Origin: an uncultured Bacilli bacterium
Lineage (GTDB): Bacteria > Bacillota_I > Bacilli_A > RF39 > UBA660
Length of the DNA: 64,000 nucleotides
Direction of reading: 5' to 3'
Assembly (NCBI GenBank): GCA_934182615.1
Contig: CAKPRO010000006.1
Coordinates: 1-64,000, forward strand
In this document: in pieces, positions 1-8,322 of the stretch
Layout of the letters: each line of letters begins with the position of its first letter
Position numbering within the stretch: position 1 is the stretch's first letter
Position numbers and translations under genes: made by a program
Notes under the pieces: generated by a model
Database searches by the model: none
Told to the model about the DNA's origin: nothing
Seen by the model: only the letters and a program-made list of their open reading frames with translations

Positions 1-22
1 ATTATTTTTATTTATACTTAAG

Positions 23-103
23 TTAGATTTTAGATATAAAGTTGGTAATAAATAACCCCCCCCCATTTTCTACAAACGAATGTATGTTACTGGTTAAGTT
101 CAT
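23..103 (-). CDS. Upstream ORF with 9-G tract (cassette copy 1)
   Basis: Short ORF of 26 residues starting ATG behind a strong GAGAGGAGG Shine-Dalgarno. Its 14th to 16th codons are GGG GGG GGG, from the run of nine C on the plus strand at 56-64. With nine or ten G the frame hits TAA just after the tract; with eight or eleven G it stays open to the window edge and encodes a tail (KSNLSIN) like that of the uORFs near 48.9 and 51.0 kb. The terminator and regulated gene, present in the other copies, would lie left of position 1. No homology is claimed for the peptide itself; the tract and frame layout are what is conserved. Confidence 0.6.
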   Translation of the reverse strand: MNLTSNIHSFVENGGGLFITNFISKI

Positions 104-126
104 ATCTATTACCTCCTCTCAATCAT

Positions 127-186
127 GATTTGCAAATTAATTAAGATCGAAAACTCTCGAATTATTTGGGATCTCAATTACAAATC
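127..186 (-). promoter_or_regulatory. 5' UTR stem-loop of cassette copy 1
   Basis: Imperfect palindrome opening with GATTTGC and closing with CAAATC, with an inner AATT/GATC block. The same element, in variant form, sits between promoter and Shine-Dalgarno in the other three cassettes (32862-32920, 48975-49008, 51030-51098). Its role is unknown; it may be an mRNA-stabilising 5' hairpin or a protein site. Confidence 0.6.
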
Positions 187-210
187 AATATCTCTCTTAC
201 TTACAAATAA

Positions 211-239
211 ATAATACCATAAATTAAATAGATATTCAA
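211..239 (-). promoter_or_regulatory. Promoter of cassette copy 1
   Basis: TTGAAT, 17-bp spacer ending in ATGG, TATTAT. The same spacing and a similar -10 recur in all four cassettes. Confidence 0.7.
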
Positions 240-244
240 GTACT

Positions 245-1249
245 TTAATTTAATTTTAATACTTTTGTTTTATTTAAAGTATAACTATCGTCATAATGAT
301 ATCCTTCTAAAGATAATATATCCATAATAGTATCATTATCTTTATATTGTTCTAATAACTCATTTATTTCTTGTTTAGATAAATTATCTAAAGGAACCAT
401 AAAAGTATCGTCATTATAAATAGCTCCACTTATACCTAAAGAAGTACGATAAAGTATTGTCTGATAACTACCATCTTTGTTGCAGACAATTGATACACTA
501 CTTGAAGATACATCACTATCACTAATTGTTACAGTATCTCTAAAACTATATTGTATAGAACCACATGAAACATTTTCTACTTTATCTTCAGTACTACCCT
601 TTAATAAAAGATATTTAGGTATACTATCTACATCTATATTTTTATTATTATCATCTACAATAAAATCTTTATTATTCATTCTATTTACATAACAATCTCT
701 TAATTTTAATACAAATAATTCATCATTTATATATTCTTTCTTACCAGTAGTTAAAACATTTGAAGTCCTTTGATTAATAACATTACCTTTCTTAATATGT
801 TTAATAGCTAATACATCATATTTATTAATACCAGCTTCTATTTCATATGTATAATTGTTATTAGCAGTCATATAGTCTCCAACTACATTAATTTCTGTTA
901 ATATATATTTCCCTTTATCTAATCCTTTTATTCTATGTGGTTCATTAGAACTAGTCCATTGATCTACTAAATTATTCTTACTATCTCTAAGTTCAAACAT
1001 AATACCACTTAATTTATTATCATTATAATCTTCTGCCCAAACATCACAAAACCATTCGTCAGTAAAATATACTTTTAAATTATTATCCCTTTCTAAAACA
1101 TCATAATATCCATTTGTCTCTCCCTGTGTATCTATCTTTCTTTTACCACATCCTGTTAATCCAAATGAAGTTATTCCTATACTAGAAGCTAGGGCTAATG
1201 CCACTAATCTTCTTCTTATTTCCTCATATTTTTTTAAATTTTTATTCAT
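245..1249 (-). CDS. Lipoprotein with SpaA-like domain
   Basis: 334 residues from the ATG at 1249, preceded by AAAGGGTGG; an upstream GTG is possible but lies in the Shine-Dalgarno. The N-terminus has basic residues, a hydrophobic segment and a lipobox LTGC, so it is predicted to be a membrane-anchored lipoprotein. Around residues 60-110 (motifs SGIMFELRD and GKYILTEI) it resembles SpaA/Cna-B-type prealbumin-like domains of surface proteins. The C-terminal half is not recognised. It has its own promoter and ends just before the promoter of the first phase-variable cassette. Confidence 0.7.
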   Translation of the reverse strand: MNKNLKKYEEIRRRLVALALASSIGITSFGLTGCGKRKIDTQGETNGYYDVLERDNNLKVYFTDEWFCDVWAEDYNDNKLSGIMFELRDSKNNLVDQWTSSNEPHRIKGLDKGKYILTEINVVGDYMTANNNYTYEIEAGINKYDVLAIKHIKKGNVINQRTSNVLTTGKKEYINDELFVLKLRDCYVNRMNNKDFIVDDNNKNIDVDSIPKYLLLKGSTEDKVENVSCGSIQYSFRDTVTISDSDVSSSSVSIVCNKDGSYQTILYRTSLGISGAIYNDDTFMVPLDNLSKQEINELLEQYKDNDTIMDILSLEGYHYDDSYTLNKTKVLKLN

Positions 1250-1292
1250 TTTTACCACCCTTTCTTTCTACTAAATTTCATTTAGCCAATTA

Positions 1293-1321
1293 ATTGTAGT
1301 ACAAAAACATATGATTGTCAA
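1293..1321 (-). promoter_or_regulatory. Promoter of the SpaA-like lipoprotein gene
   Basis: TTGACA, 17-bp spacer, TACAAT, about 45 bp ahead of the ATG. Confidence 0.75.
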
Positions 1322-1365
1322 CCTAAAATGATAAATATTTAACTATTTTTCGATATTTTTTTATT

Positions 1366-1935
1366 TTATCTATTTATATCTAACATCTTAATTAATTTAT
1401 AATTAAAACTAGCTACTGGTCTACTTCCTTTTTGAATATCTCCAGCTAATCCATTCTTACTAGTCCATATCCCATTACTATTTAATCTACTAAAATGATA
1501 ATCTAATAAACTACCCTTTCTATATAAAAAATCATATTCTTGATATACTGCTACTTTATACATATGATCACTATCTAATCGTTCATTATATTTAATACCT
1601 ATAACATCCAGATCACTATATAAAGCTTCTAATAAAGTATCTTCAGTATTAATATCACTTATATTACTAAAACATCCTGGTTCAAAATAAAAACCATTAC
1701 TATCAAAATATTTAAATGCATAATCAAAATAATCTGGTAAATCATATCTAAAGGCATATGAATAACAATTATTATTCCTATTATTCATATAATATTTATA
1801 ATCTTTATTATAACTAGGAATCTTACTAATCATACTCTGTCTAACTCTTAAATATTTAATATATAACTCTAACAATTCATTATATTTAAGTCTATTATTA
1901 ATAACTTCTAATCTAATTCTATCTATATCATTCAT
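1366..1935 (-). CDS. Hypothetical protein, possible papain-like fold
   Basis: 189 residues, no signal peptide, rich in Tyr, Asp and Asn. An NNCYSYAFRYD motif near residue 55 and a DYHFSRLNSNGIWTSKNG motif near residue 145 resemble the Cys and His regions of a loosely defined cysteine-peptidase-like family often written NCYAYAL ... DYHxYRxDxxGxWSHK. That suggests a papain-like fold with Cys and His catalytic residues, but this rests on motif memory only. The N-terminal 40 residues look helical. It stands alone between smc and the lipoprotein gene. Confidence 0.55.
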   Translation of the reverse strand: MNDIDRIRLEVINNRLKYNELLELYIKYLRVRQSMISKIPSYNKDYKYYMNNRNNNCYSYAFRYDLPDYFDYAFKYFDSNGFYFEPGCFSNISDINTEDTLLEALYSDLDVIGIKYNERLDSDHMYKVAVYQEYDFLYRKGSLLDYHFSRLNSNGIWTSKNGLAGDIQKGSRPVASFNYKLIKMLDINR

Positions 1936-2028
1936 TCTAATCCCCTATCAAATTCAATATAACATACATACCAAAGTAAGTCAACCATCAAATACCCCTC
2001 ACTTATATATAATAAATATGTATATATC

Positions 2029-2095
2029 TTAGATTAAGACTAATTCTTAGGCTTAATCTAACACTAATAAGACTTACATAGTAAGGCTTATAGTG
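2029..2095. repeat. AGACT/AGGCT paired hairpin (copy I, plus-oriented)
   Basis: Two adjacent imperfect palindromes just downstream of smc: TTAGATTA-AGACT ... AGGCT-TAATCTAA, then CACTAATA-AGACT ... AGGCT-TATAGTG. Each keeps the core with one A.G mismatch, while the outer arms are unlike those of the other copies. Confidence 0.7.
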
Positions 2096-2122
2096 AAAAA
2101 AAGAAAGAACTTAATCTTTCTT
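2096..2122 (-). terminator. Terminator of smc
   Basis: Short stem GAAAGA/TCTTTC overlapping the smc stop region, followed by seven T on the minus strand. Confidence 0.5.
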
Positions 2123-5053
2123 AATATCTTCTAATTTAACAGATACAATCTTACTAACACCAGACTCTTCCATTGTAATACCATATAAAATATCCGCATA
2201 CTCCATCGTCTTCTTCTTATGAGTAATAATAATAAACTGCGTATTATCCCTATACTTATCTAAGTATCTACCAAAAGCCTCAACATTAGCATCATCAAGA
2301 GCAGCCTCTACCTCATCAAATAAACAGAAAGGTACTGGTCTAATATTTAGTATAGCAAATAATAACGAAATAGCAGTAAAAGTCTTCTCTCCACCCGATA
2401 ATAAACTAATACTCTGTAGTTTCTTACCAGGAGGTTCAGCTTTAATCTCAATACCAGTCTCTAATATATTATCAGGATCAGTAAGTGATAACTCAGCCTT
2501 ACCACCCTTAAATAACTCTCTATAAACATTCTTAAATTCAACTTTAACTTTCTCAAAAGTCTCCAAGAACTTATCTTTCATAACCATATCCATCTCTTTA
2601 ATAATATCATATAAAGTATTCTCAGCATTAACTAAATCTTCCTTCTGACCATTTAAAAAATCAAATCTCTCTTTAGCCTTCTCATACTCTTCAGGAGCAT
2701 CCAAATTAACATTACCAAGAATACTAATATTATCTTTTAACTTAAGTACTTCCCTTTTAGCAGTATCAATATCCATATCTAACTTATAATTCTCACTAGC
2801 AAATTCATAAGTCATATTATAATCATTAGTAAGATTCTCTAATAAACTATCTAACTTAACATCAATCCTATTAGTCATAATATTAAGATTATTAAGTTCT
2901 CTCTCTTTCTTACTAGTAAGACTATTACTATGACTTCTAGTCTCCTCTAACTCATTAATACTATCATTATATTTATTCTCACTTTCTTTAAGTAAAGCAA
3001 TATTCTTACTCAAATTAGATATTTCTTCCTTAACACTATATAAAGAATTAATTAAATTATCTTCCGCACTCTCATTATTAGATATATTAGTCAAATCCCT
3101 AAGTTCTTTCTCTTTCTCTTCTAAAACATTAGTACTACTAGTAATACCACTAGTAATAGCCTCTTTCTTACTAAAATATTCCACTCTTTCTTCTTTATAT
3201 TTATATAAAGAACTATTTAAAGAATTAATCTCTTTATCAATATTATCAACTTCTCTAAGTAATTCCTTATTCTTACTACTAAGAATATTCTTCTTCTTCT
3301 CTTCCTCTTCTATCTCATATTTAATAGATATTGGACTAACACTCTTTACCTGACTACCACCAGTTAAAGAGCCTCCTACATTAATAACTTGTCCATCTAA
3401 AGTAACAATCTTATATCTCTTATTAATTTTACTACTAATAATATTAGCCATCTCAATAGAATCCACTACAATAATATTACCTAAAACATTACTAATAATA
3501 TTACTATATTTATTATCATAACTAACTAAATCAGCTGCTATACCTATATAACCATCTTCATTACTAATACTATTAATCGTATTATCATCAATATATCTAC
3601 CAGTAATAACTGATAATGGATAAAAAGTAGCCCTACCTAAATTATTATTCTTTAAGTAATATATTAATTCTTTAGCAGTATTCGGAGTATCAACGACTAA
3701 ATAAGAAGATGCTCCTCCAAGAGCAGTATTAATACATACACTATATTTAGAAGGTACTTCAATTAAAGAAGATATAACATTATGAATACCATTAAACTTA
3801 GGATTATCTAAAATACTCTTAATCTGTTTAGGTACTGATAAATTATTATTAAGATTATTCTCTAAATAATCAATTTTATAAGTACTACTATCAATATCTC
3901 TATTATTCTTAACAATATTATTATTAATATTATTCTTTCTAACTATTAAATTATCTATCTTACTTTTATATTCATTAATATTATTATTAATATTACTAAT
4001 CTTATTATCTAATACTTCAATATTATTATTATAATTAGTAAGTTTATTCTTAATACTAAGAATATCTTCTTTTAAAGTAATAATATTATTACTAATAAGA
4101 GATTCCTCTCCCTTATATTTATTTCTCTCTTGTAATAATCTAATATCCGAAGTAATCTTCTCTTCCTTCTTAGATAAATCTATTAATAATACTTGACTCT
4201 TATTAATATTATCTCTTACTTCTTTTAACTTATCTTTATATTTAAGTATATCAATATCATAAGTACTACTATCAGTAGATACCTTAGTAATTTCATTCTC
4301 TAACTCTTCTATTCTTTTCTTACCTTCTTGATATTCAAAGTTTAAGTCTTTAATCTCTTTAGCAATAACAGCTACTTCAATATTAGATAACCTATCTTTA
4401 TATTCAATATATTTCTTAGCCTTCTTACTTGCTTCTTCTAGAGGTATAATATTACTATTTAATTCATTAATAATATCATTAACCCTATTAAGATTCTGAT
4501 TAGTCTTATCTAATTTTCTAATTGCTTCTTCTTTTCTTCTCTTGTATTTTAAAACTCCTGCTGCTTCTTCAAATATTATTCTTCGATCTTCTGGCTTATT
4601 AGATAATATTTCATCTATCTTACCCTGACTTATAATATTAAAACTCTCTTTAGCAGTACCACTATCAGTTAAAAGTTCAGTAATATCTTTTAATCTTACT
4701 CTTTCATTATTAATATAGTATTCATTTTCTCCTGTTCGAAAAGCCATTCTCTTTATTGATACTTCATTAAAATCTATTGGAAGACTTCTATCAGTATTAT
4801 CAAATACTAAAGTAACTGAAGCACTATTAAGAGCTCTTCTACTATCACTACCAGAGAATATTACATCTAATGAATTATCTCCTCTAAGACTCTTCATAGA
4901 TTGTTCTCCTAGTACCCATCTTACAGCATCTACTATATTAGATTTCCCTGATCCATTAGGTCCTACTATACCATTAATATTTTTACCAAATTCAATCGAA
5001 GTTTTATCTGCAAAAGACTTAAATCCATATGCTTTTATTTCTTTTAAATACAT
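2111..5053 (-). CDS. smc: Chromosome segregation SMC protein
   Basis: ATPase of the SMC-ScpAB complex that organises and segregates the chromosome. The N-terminal Walker A is GPNGSGKS near residues 31-38. Two long coiled-coil stretches flank a hinge at about 410-560 (SLTGGSQ near its end). The C-terminal head has the LSGGEKT signature and Walker B CLFDEVEAALDD. The protein is about 980 residues against roughly 1,180 in Bacillus, so its coiled-coil arms are short. The ATG at 5053 was chosen because MYLKEIKAYGFKSF is the usual SMC start and AGGA precedes it; the upstream GTG has no spacing to a Shine-Dalgarno. Its partners scpA and scpB are at the far end of this window. Confidence 0.95.
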   Translation of the reverse strand: MYLKEIKAYGFKSFADKTSIEFGKNINGIVGPNGSGKSNIVDAVRWVLGEQSMKSLRGDNSLDVIFSGSDSRRALNSASVTLVFDNTDRSLPIDFNEVSIKRMAFRTGENEYYINNERVRLKDITELLTDSGTAKESFNIISQGKIDEILSNKPEDRRIIFEEAAGVLKYKRRKEEAIRKLDKTNQNLNRVNDIINELNSNIIPLEEASKKAKKYIEYKDRLSNIEVAVIAKEIKDLNFEYQEGKKRIEELENEITKVSTDSSTYDIDILKYKDKLKEVRDNINKSQVLLIDLSKKEEKITSDIRLLQERNKYKGEESLISNNIITLKEDILSIKNKLTNYNNNIEVLDNKISNINNNINEYKSKIDNLIVRKNNINNNIVKNNRDIDSSTYKIDYLENNLNNNLSVPKQIKSILDNPKFNGIHNVISSLIEVPSKYSVCINTALGGASSYLVVDTPNTAKELIYYLKNNNLGRATFYPLSVITGRYIDDNTINSISNEDGYIGIAADLVSYDNKYSNIISNVLGNIIVVDSIEMANIISSKINKRYKIVTLDGQVINVGGSLTGGSQVKSVSPISIKYEIEEEEKKKNILSSKNKELLREVDNIDKEINSLNSSLYKYKEERVEYFSKKEAITSGITSSTNVLEEKEKELRDLTNISNNESAEDNLINSLYSVKEEISNLSKNIALLKESENKYNDSINELEETRSHSNSLTSKKERELNNLNIMTNRIDVKLDSLLENLTNDYNMTYEFASENYKLDMDIDTAKREVLKLKDNISILGNVNLDAPEEYEKAKERFDFLNGQKEDLVNAENTLYDIIKEMDMVMKDKFLETFEKVKVEFKNVYRELFKGGKAELSLTDPDNILETGIEIKAEPPGKKLQSISLLSGGEKTFTAISLLFAILNIRPVPFCLFDEVEAALDDANVEAFGRYLDKYRDNTQFIIITHKKKTMEYADILYGITMEESGVSKIVSVKLEDIKKD

Positions 5054-5133
5054 ATACTTCACATCCTACTTCTTTATTTTATCAAATTTTATAATAAAAA
5101 TCTAGTTAATTTATTATATTTATATATTTATTA

Positions 5134-5203
5134 CCCTTTCAGCCTTATATAAAATAAGTCTTCTAGGGTATGAGTAAGCCTCTTAAAGAGAGTCTTCCTC
5201 ATA
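5134..5203. repeat. AGACT/AGGCT paired hairpin (copy F, minus-oriented)
   Basis: On the minus strand: TATGAGGA-AGACT ... AGGCT-TACTCATA, then CCCTAGA-AGACT ... AGGCT-GAAAGGG, between a terminator and smc. The second hairpin has a longer apex than copies A-E. Confidence 0.7.
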
Positions 5204-5222
5204 ACAATTCACAGTAGAGTAT

Positions 5223-5253
5223 AAGAAAAAGTACTCTATATGTTAGAGTACAA
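5223..5253 (-). terminator. Terminator after the T-box/tyrS remnant
   Basis: GTACTCTA ... TAGAGTAC hairpin followed on the minus strand by TTTTTC. It would end the transcript that starts at the T-box. Confidence 0.7.
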
Positions 5254-5393
5254 ATTTTGTATTAAATTAAAATTATGATTTTTATAATTTAAATTATATA
5301 TTTTTTTAACTAATGTTTTTGGCTTATCTACTAATTTTTCTTTTAATATTTTTTATTCTAAATACTATTTTTCATCTTTTCCTAACTTAATAA

Positions 5394-5489
5394 TTAAATT
5401 TCATTTGATAATTTTTCAATTAAAGTATCTTTATTATAAACTTCTACTGTTCTTCTTAATATTAAATCAATTTGTTCTTTTTTATTCAT
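5394..5489 (-). pseudogene. tyrS: Truncated tyrosyl-tRNA synthetase (N-terminal remnant)
   Basis: 31 codons with a strong GGAGG Shine-Dalgarno. The peptide, including EQIDLILRRTVEV and LIEKL, matches the pattern at the very start of TyrZ-type bacterial TyrRS (eeQl-likRgtvEi ... eLieKL), which is normally about 400 residues. A TAA ends it before the nucleotide-binding HIGH region, and the next 150 bases are AT-rich with no continuation I can follow. The T-box directly upstream, with a UAC codon in its probable specifier loop, supports the identity. Either a deletion has removed the enzyme body or the short peptide remains as a leader; deletion is more likely. Confidence 0.6.
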
Positions 5490-5511
5490 TTTCTTTTCCT
5501 CCTCTAATAAT

Positions 5512-5715
5512 AAAACCGCAATAACTCTATACATAAGGACGAATTATCGCGGTACCACCTTAATTTATGATTAATAATCATACACTCAAAAGTTATAAAG
5601 TAACTAACTAATAAATTCATAATGTGTAATTCAGTTATATTATATGTTTAATTTTACCATCCTTAAACTCTCTAAAATATAAATAATACAACCTACTTCT
5701 TCATTAATCATCGTT
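5512..5715 (-). promoter_or_regulatory. T-box riboswitch, probably tRNA-Tyr
   Basis: The canonical T-box sequence AGGTGGTACCGCG is at 5548-5560. The competing terminator (ACCGCGATAA ... TTATTGCGGT plus T-run) spans about 5512-5554. Upstream is a Stem I-like part with AGAGAG, then the distal hairpin GTTTAA-GGATGGTAAA-ATTAAAC, then GAATTACAC where TAC (Tyr) is the probable specifier. T-boxes bind uncharged tRNA and allow read-through when the amino acid is scarce. Here the only gene it can control is the truncated tyrS. Confidence 0.85.
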
Positions 5716-5763
5716 TATTTATCATATAACCATCATTTTTATATTTTTTAATCTTGTTAACTT

Positions 5764-6351
5764 TTATTTACTACCCAAATTCAAATATTCTTCTTTCGTT
5801 ATCTCGTAGCAGTAACAATCTACTTCTTCAGTTAAAATAGTATACTTAACTTTTTTAATTTTATTAGTTCTATGAAAGCCTAACTTTTCAATCACTTTCC
5901 AAGATGCTATGTTATCAGTAGCAACACAAGTTTCTATTTTATCAATTTGTACTTCTTTAAACATATAATCAAGTACTGCCTTAGCAACCTCACTACCATA
6001 TCCCATACCATGATAATTAGAATCTAAAAACCAACCAACATCTCTTATATTATCACTATTTTCATTACCAAATTCATCATGACTTTTTTGGCAACTAGCC
6101 TGACCAATACATTTATTTTCTGATTTTAATATTATTGACCATTGAAATACATCTTCATTATTTGCTTTTTCTAATTTTTTATATTGCCATACCTTTTCTT
6201 TTTCCCAATCATAATTAAATTTTCCTACAAGATAATTTTTTGCTACTTTCTTATCACATAAAATACCCCAAATAACTTTTAAATCTTCTTCTTTAGTAGG
6301 TCTTAAAAGTAACCTATCTGTTTCTAACACTTTAGATCCTAAATATTTCAT
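5764..6351 (-). CDS. GNAT acetyltransferase, RimJ/RimL type
   Basis: 195 residues. Opens with LETDRLLLRPTKEEDL, the usual start of the RimJ/RimL branch. The acetyl-CoA loop is NYHGMGYGSEVAKAVLDYMF around residues 110-130, and the C-terminal part has NIASWKVIEKLGFHR. Such enzymes acetylate N-termini, amino acids or antibiotics; the substrate cannot be told. An AAAGAGG Shine-Dalgarno precedes the ATG. First of six GNAT genes in the 5-21 kb accessory region. Confidence 0.85.
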   Translation of the reverse strand: MKYLGSKVLETDRLLLRPTKEEDLKVIWGILCDKKVAKNYLVGKFNYDWEKEKVWQYKKLEKANNEDVFQWSIILKSENKCIGQASCQKSHDEFGNENSDNIRDVGWFLDSNYHGMGYGSEVAKAVLDYMFKEVQIDKIETCVATDNIASWKVIEKLGFHRTNKIKKVKYTILTEEVDCYCYEITKEEYLNLGSK

Positions 6352-6398
6352 TTTTCTTACCTCTTTTCTTTATTTATTAATTTTTTATTTTGATAGCA

Positions 6399-6754
6399 TT
6401 ATCTATTATTTTCGGTTACTGTTATCACTTGCATATTACCATTATTAAATACTATATATTCTTTATCTCCTATTAATTCTATATCATTACTATCTATAAA
6501 GATAGTATCTTCTTCAGGTAAATAAATTACTTTTTTTCTATAGAATATTCTTTTAAATAATTTATATTATTTTTTGTTTTAATAATATTATCATTATAAT
6601 GACAAAGTAATGAATATCCAGATAAAACATCAAAACCACTTGTATCTTTTAAACCAATAATACTATTATCATCTTCATATTTACAAATATCTATATCTTT
6701 ACCAAATATAATTGCACCAGCACTTCCACCAAATACAACACCATCATTTATTAT
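6399..6754 (-). pseudogene. Broken S51 peptidase (peptidase E) fragment
   Basis: Minus-strand translation gives VVFGGSAGAIIFGKD, with the S51 nucleophile motif GxSAGA, then about 60 residues ending EYSIEKK-stop. A +1 shift continues with IYLPEEDTIFI ... TVTENNR-stop. The N-terminal half is missing and the body is frameshifted, so this is a remnant of a peptidase E-like gene. It begins right at the stop of the hexapeptide acyltransferase gene, which suggests that insertion of that gene or a deletion removed its 5' half. Intact relatives are at 7619 and 8885. Confidence 0.75.
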
Positions 6755-7540
6755 CTAATCACCAATATAAAACCTATTCTTATCATTATTTAAAGTAATC
6801 TTATCTAAATAGTCAATTCTATCTTTAACAGAAACTCCTCTTAAATTATTCTCAACATCCTCAAATTCAGTAGTAGTACTATCTCTATTATAAATATATT
6901 TATCGGTATCATTATACTCATATTTTTCAATATCTTCATCTAAGAATCTATGACAATCATCATGAATAAAGAATATACCTTCTTTTATCTTTTTCGCAGG
7001 ACTTCCACCATATATAGTATTTGAATTATATCTCTTATTAGTTATTAAACTTTTAGCTCCAATAACTGCTCCCGATCCTACCATAGCATTCTTTAATACC
7101 ATTATTCCTTGACCAATCCAAACATGATCACCAATAAAAATACTTTTACTTTGATTTATTCTTTTCTTAGTATTAATATCATATATTATATGTGGATCTG
7201 CACTTCTAAAACAACATTCAGGAGCTATCATACAATTTTTACCAATAAACAAATTAGTTTGTTCAGATATAACTATCTTAACTCCTTTATTTATCCAAAT
7301 ATTCTTTCCAAAGTAAATAGTGGAATTATTATATAGTTTTATATCTACAGTTATTTTTTCTGATGTTTTACATAAATATACTAGTGAATTATCCCCTCTA
7401 AATTCTATACTAGAATTAACTAAAGTTATTTCATCATTAATATATAAAACATTATTACTACCTATAAACTTTACTTTAGAATTATCTAAATTAACATTAC
7501 CTATTATTTTATTATTATTTTCATCTACTATTTCTTTCAT
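6755..7540 (-). CDS. Hexapeptide-repeat (LbH) acyltransferase
   Basis: 261 residues from the ATG at 7540, preceded by AAAGGAGG. Left-handed beta-helix repeats run from about residue 10 to 190 (GNVNLDNSKVKFIG, FIGDHVWIGQGIMVLKNA, GSGAVIGAKSLI), ending in IYGGSPAKKIKEG, the hallmark of maltose/virginiamycin-type O-acetyltransferases. Such enzymes acetylate sugars or glycan precursors from acetyl-CoA. A charged tail of about 60 residues follows and is not recognised. An in-frame extension to 7612 is read from hairpin repeat A and is not likely to be translated. Confidence 0.85.
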   Translation of the reverse strand: MKEIVDENNNKIIGNVNLDNSKVKFIGSNNVLYINDEITLVNSSIEFRGDNSLVYLCKTSEKITVDIKLYNNSTIYFGKNIWINKGVKIVISEQTNLFIGKNCMIAPECCFRSADPHIIYDINTKKRINQSKSIFIGDHVWIGQGIMVLKNAMVGSGAVIGAKSLITNKRYNSNTIYGGSPAKKIKEGIFFIHDDCHRFLDEDIEKYEYNDTDKYIYNRDSTTTEFEDVENNLRGVSVKDRIDYLDKITLNNDKNRFYIGD

Positions 7541-7554
7541 GATTTCCTCCTTTT

Positions 7555-7613
7555 CCACTTCAGTCTGTAGTCTTCCGTGGTATGATAGAGCCTCTATAAT
7601 AGTCTCTATCATA
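7555..7613. repeat. AGACT/AGGCT paired hairpin (copy A, minus-oriented)
   Basis: Minus strand: TATGATAG-AGACT ... AGGCT-CTATCATA, then CCAC-GGA-AGACT-AC-AGACT-GAA-GTGG. It lies in the gap after the peptidase E gene and just before the acyltransferase Shine-Dalgarno. Confidence 0.75.
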
Positions 7614-7618
7614 ATATT

Positions 7619-8260
7619 TTATTCCATTACACCATTCTCTATAAAATAATGTTTACCTACAAAATCTATATCATTATCTTTTACCCTAATAAAAGATTCA
7701 TTAGGTAATCCTATTATTCTAGTATATTTACTAACTTCAAATACTTCATCCATATATTCTTTATTATCAATATCAAAGTGAGGATATATATTTAAATCAA
7801 TAAAACCAAGTCCTTGATAATCTACTAATTCATAATTCTTAAAATCATCTTTATATATTACTCTATCTGTTTGATTCATAGCACCAGCACTAGTGCCAAT
7901 TGTAATACCATTTCTATCCCTTAATATATTAAATAAATTATATTCTATAATAGATTTCATTTCTAATTCAGGACTACCACCCATTAAATAAACTATATCT
8001 GTTTTTTCTATATATTTATAAACATCTTCTTTAGATACTCTATTATCTATTAAATGTACTTCTTTAAAATTAATATCTATATTTTTAAATACATTAATAA
8101 TTTCTTTAACCTGAGTATCATTTCTTTCATATTCATCAAATAAACTAGCTATAAAAGTAATAGACATATTATTCTTTATATCCTCTTTTATATATTTCTT
8201 TTGATTATCATTAAACCCTTTATCCCTATCTATTCTACTAAACATATAATTAATTTTCAT
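7619..8260 (-). CDS. Peptidase S51 (peptidase E-like)
   Basis: 213 residues from the ATG at 8260, preceded by GGAGG. The S51 core is present: VYLMGGSPE near residue 90 and the nucleophile elbow TIGTSAGAM with Ser near 124, then LGFIDLNIYPHFD with the His region near 160. Peptidase E cleaves Asp-X dipeptides and the related cyanophycinases degrade cyanophycin; the substrate here is unknown. It sits among GNAT genes and next to a second S51 gene and a broken third. Confidence 0.85.
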   Translation of the reverse strand: MKINYMFSRIDRDKGFNDNQKKYIKEDIKNNMSITFIASLFDEYERNDTQVKEIINVFKNIDINFKEVHLIDNRVSKEDVYKYIEKTDIVYLMGGSPELEMKSIIEYNLFNILRDRNGITIGTSAGAMNQTDRVIYKDDFKNYELVDYQGLGFIDLNIYPHFDIDNKEYMDEVFEVSKYTRIIGLPNESFIRVKDNDIDFVGKHYFIENGVME

Positions 8261-8322
8261 ACTTACCTCCATTTATAATATAATTTTATCATGATATGTC
8301 ATATAAGTAAATGTTTTATAAT

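Noticed and set aside
56..64. Poly-G runs as pure sequencing or assembly error
   Set aside because: Four independent runs sit at the same place in four cassettes, each with the same one-open-frame layout after it. Exact lengths may still be wrong.
127..186. Invertible promoter flanked by inverted repeats
   Set aside because: The promoter lies outside the palindrome, and the repeat arms are short and adjacent, so inversion would not switch transcription; a UTR stem-loop fits better.
2029..2095. Paired hairpins as ordinary terminators
   Set aside because: They mostly lack a T-run, several sit next to a separate proper terminator, and the AGACT/AGGCT core would not be needed for termination.
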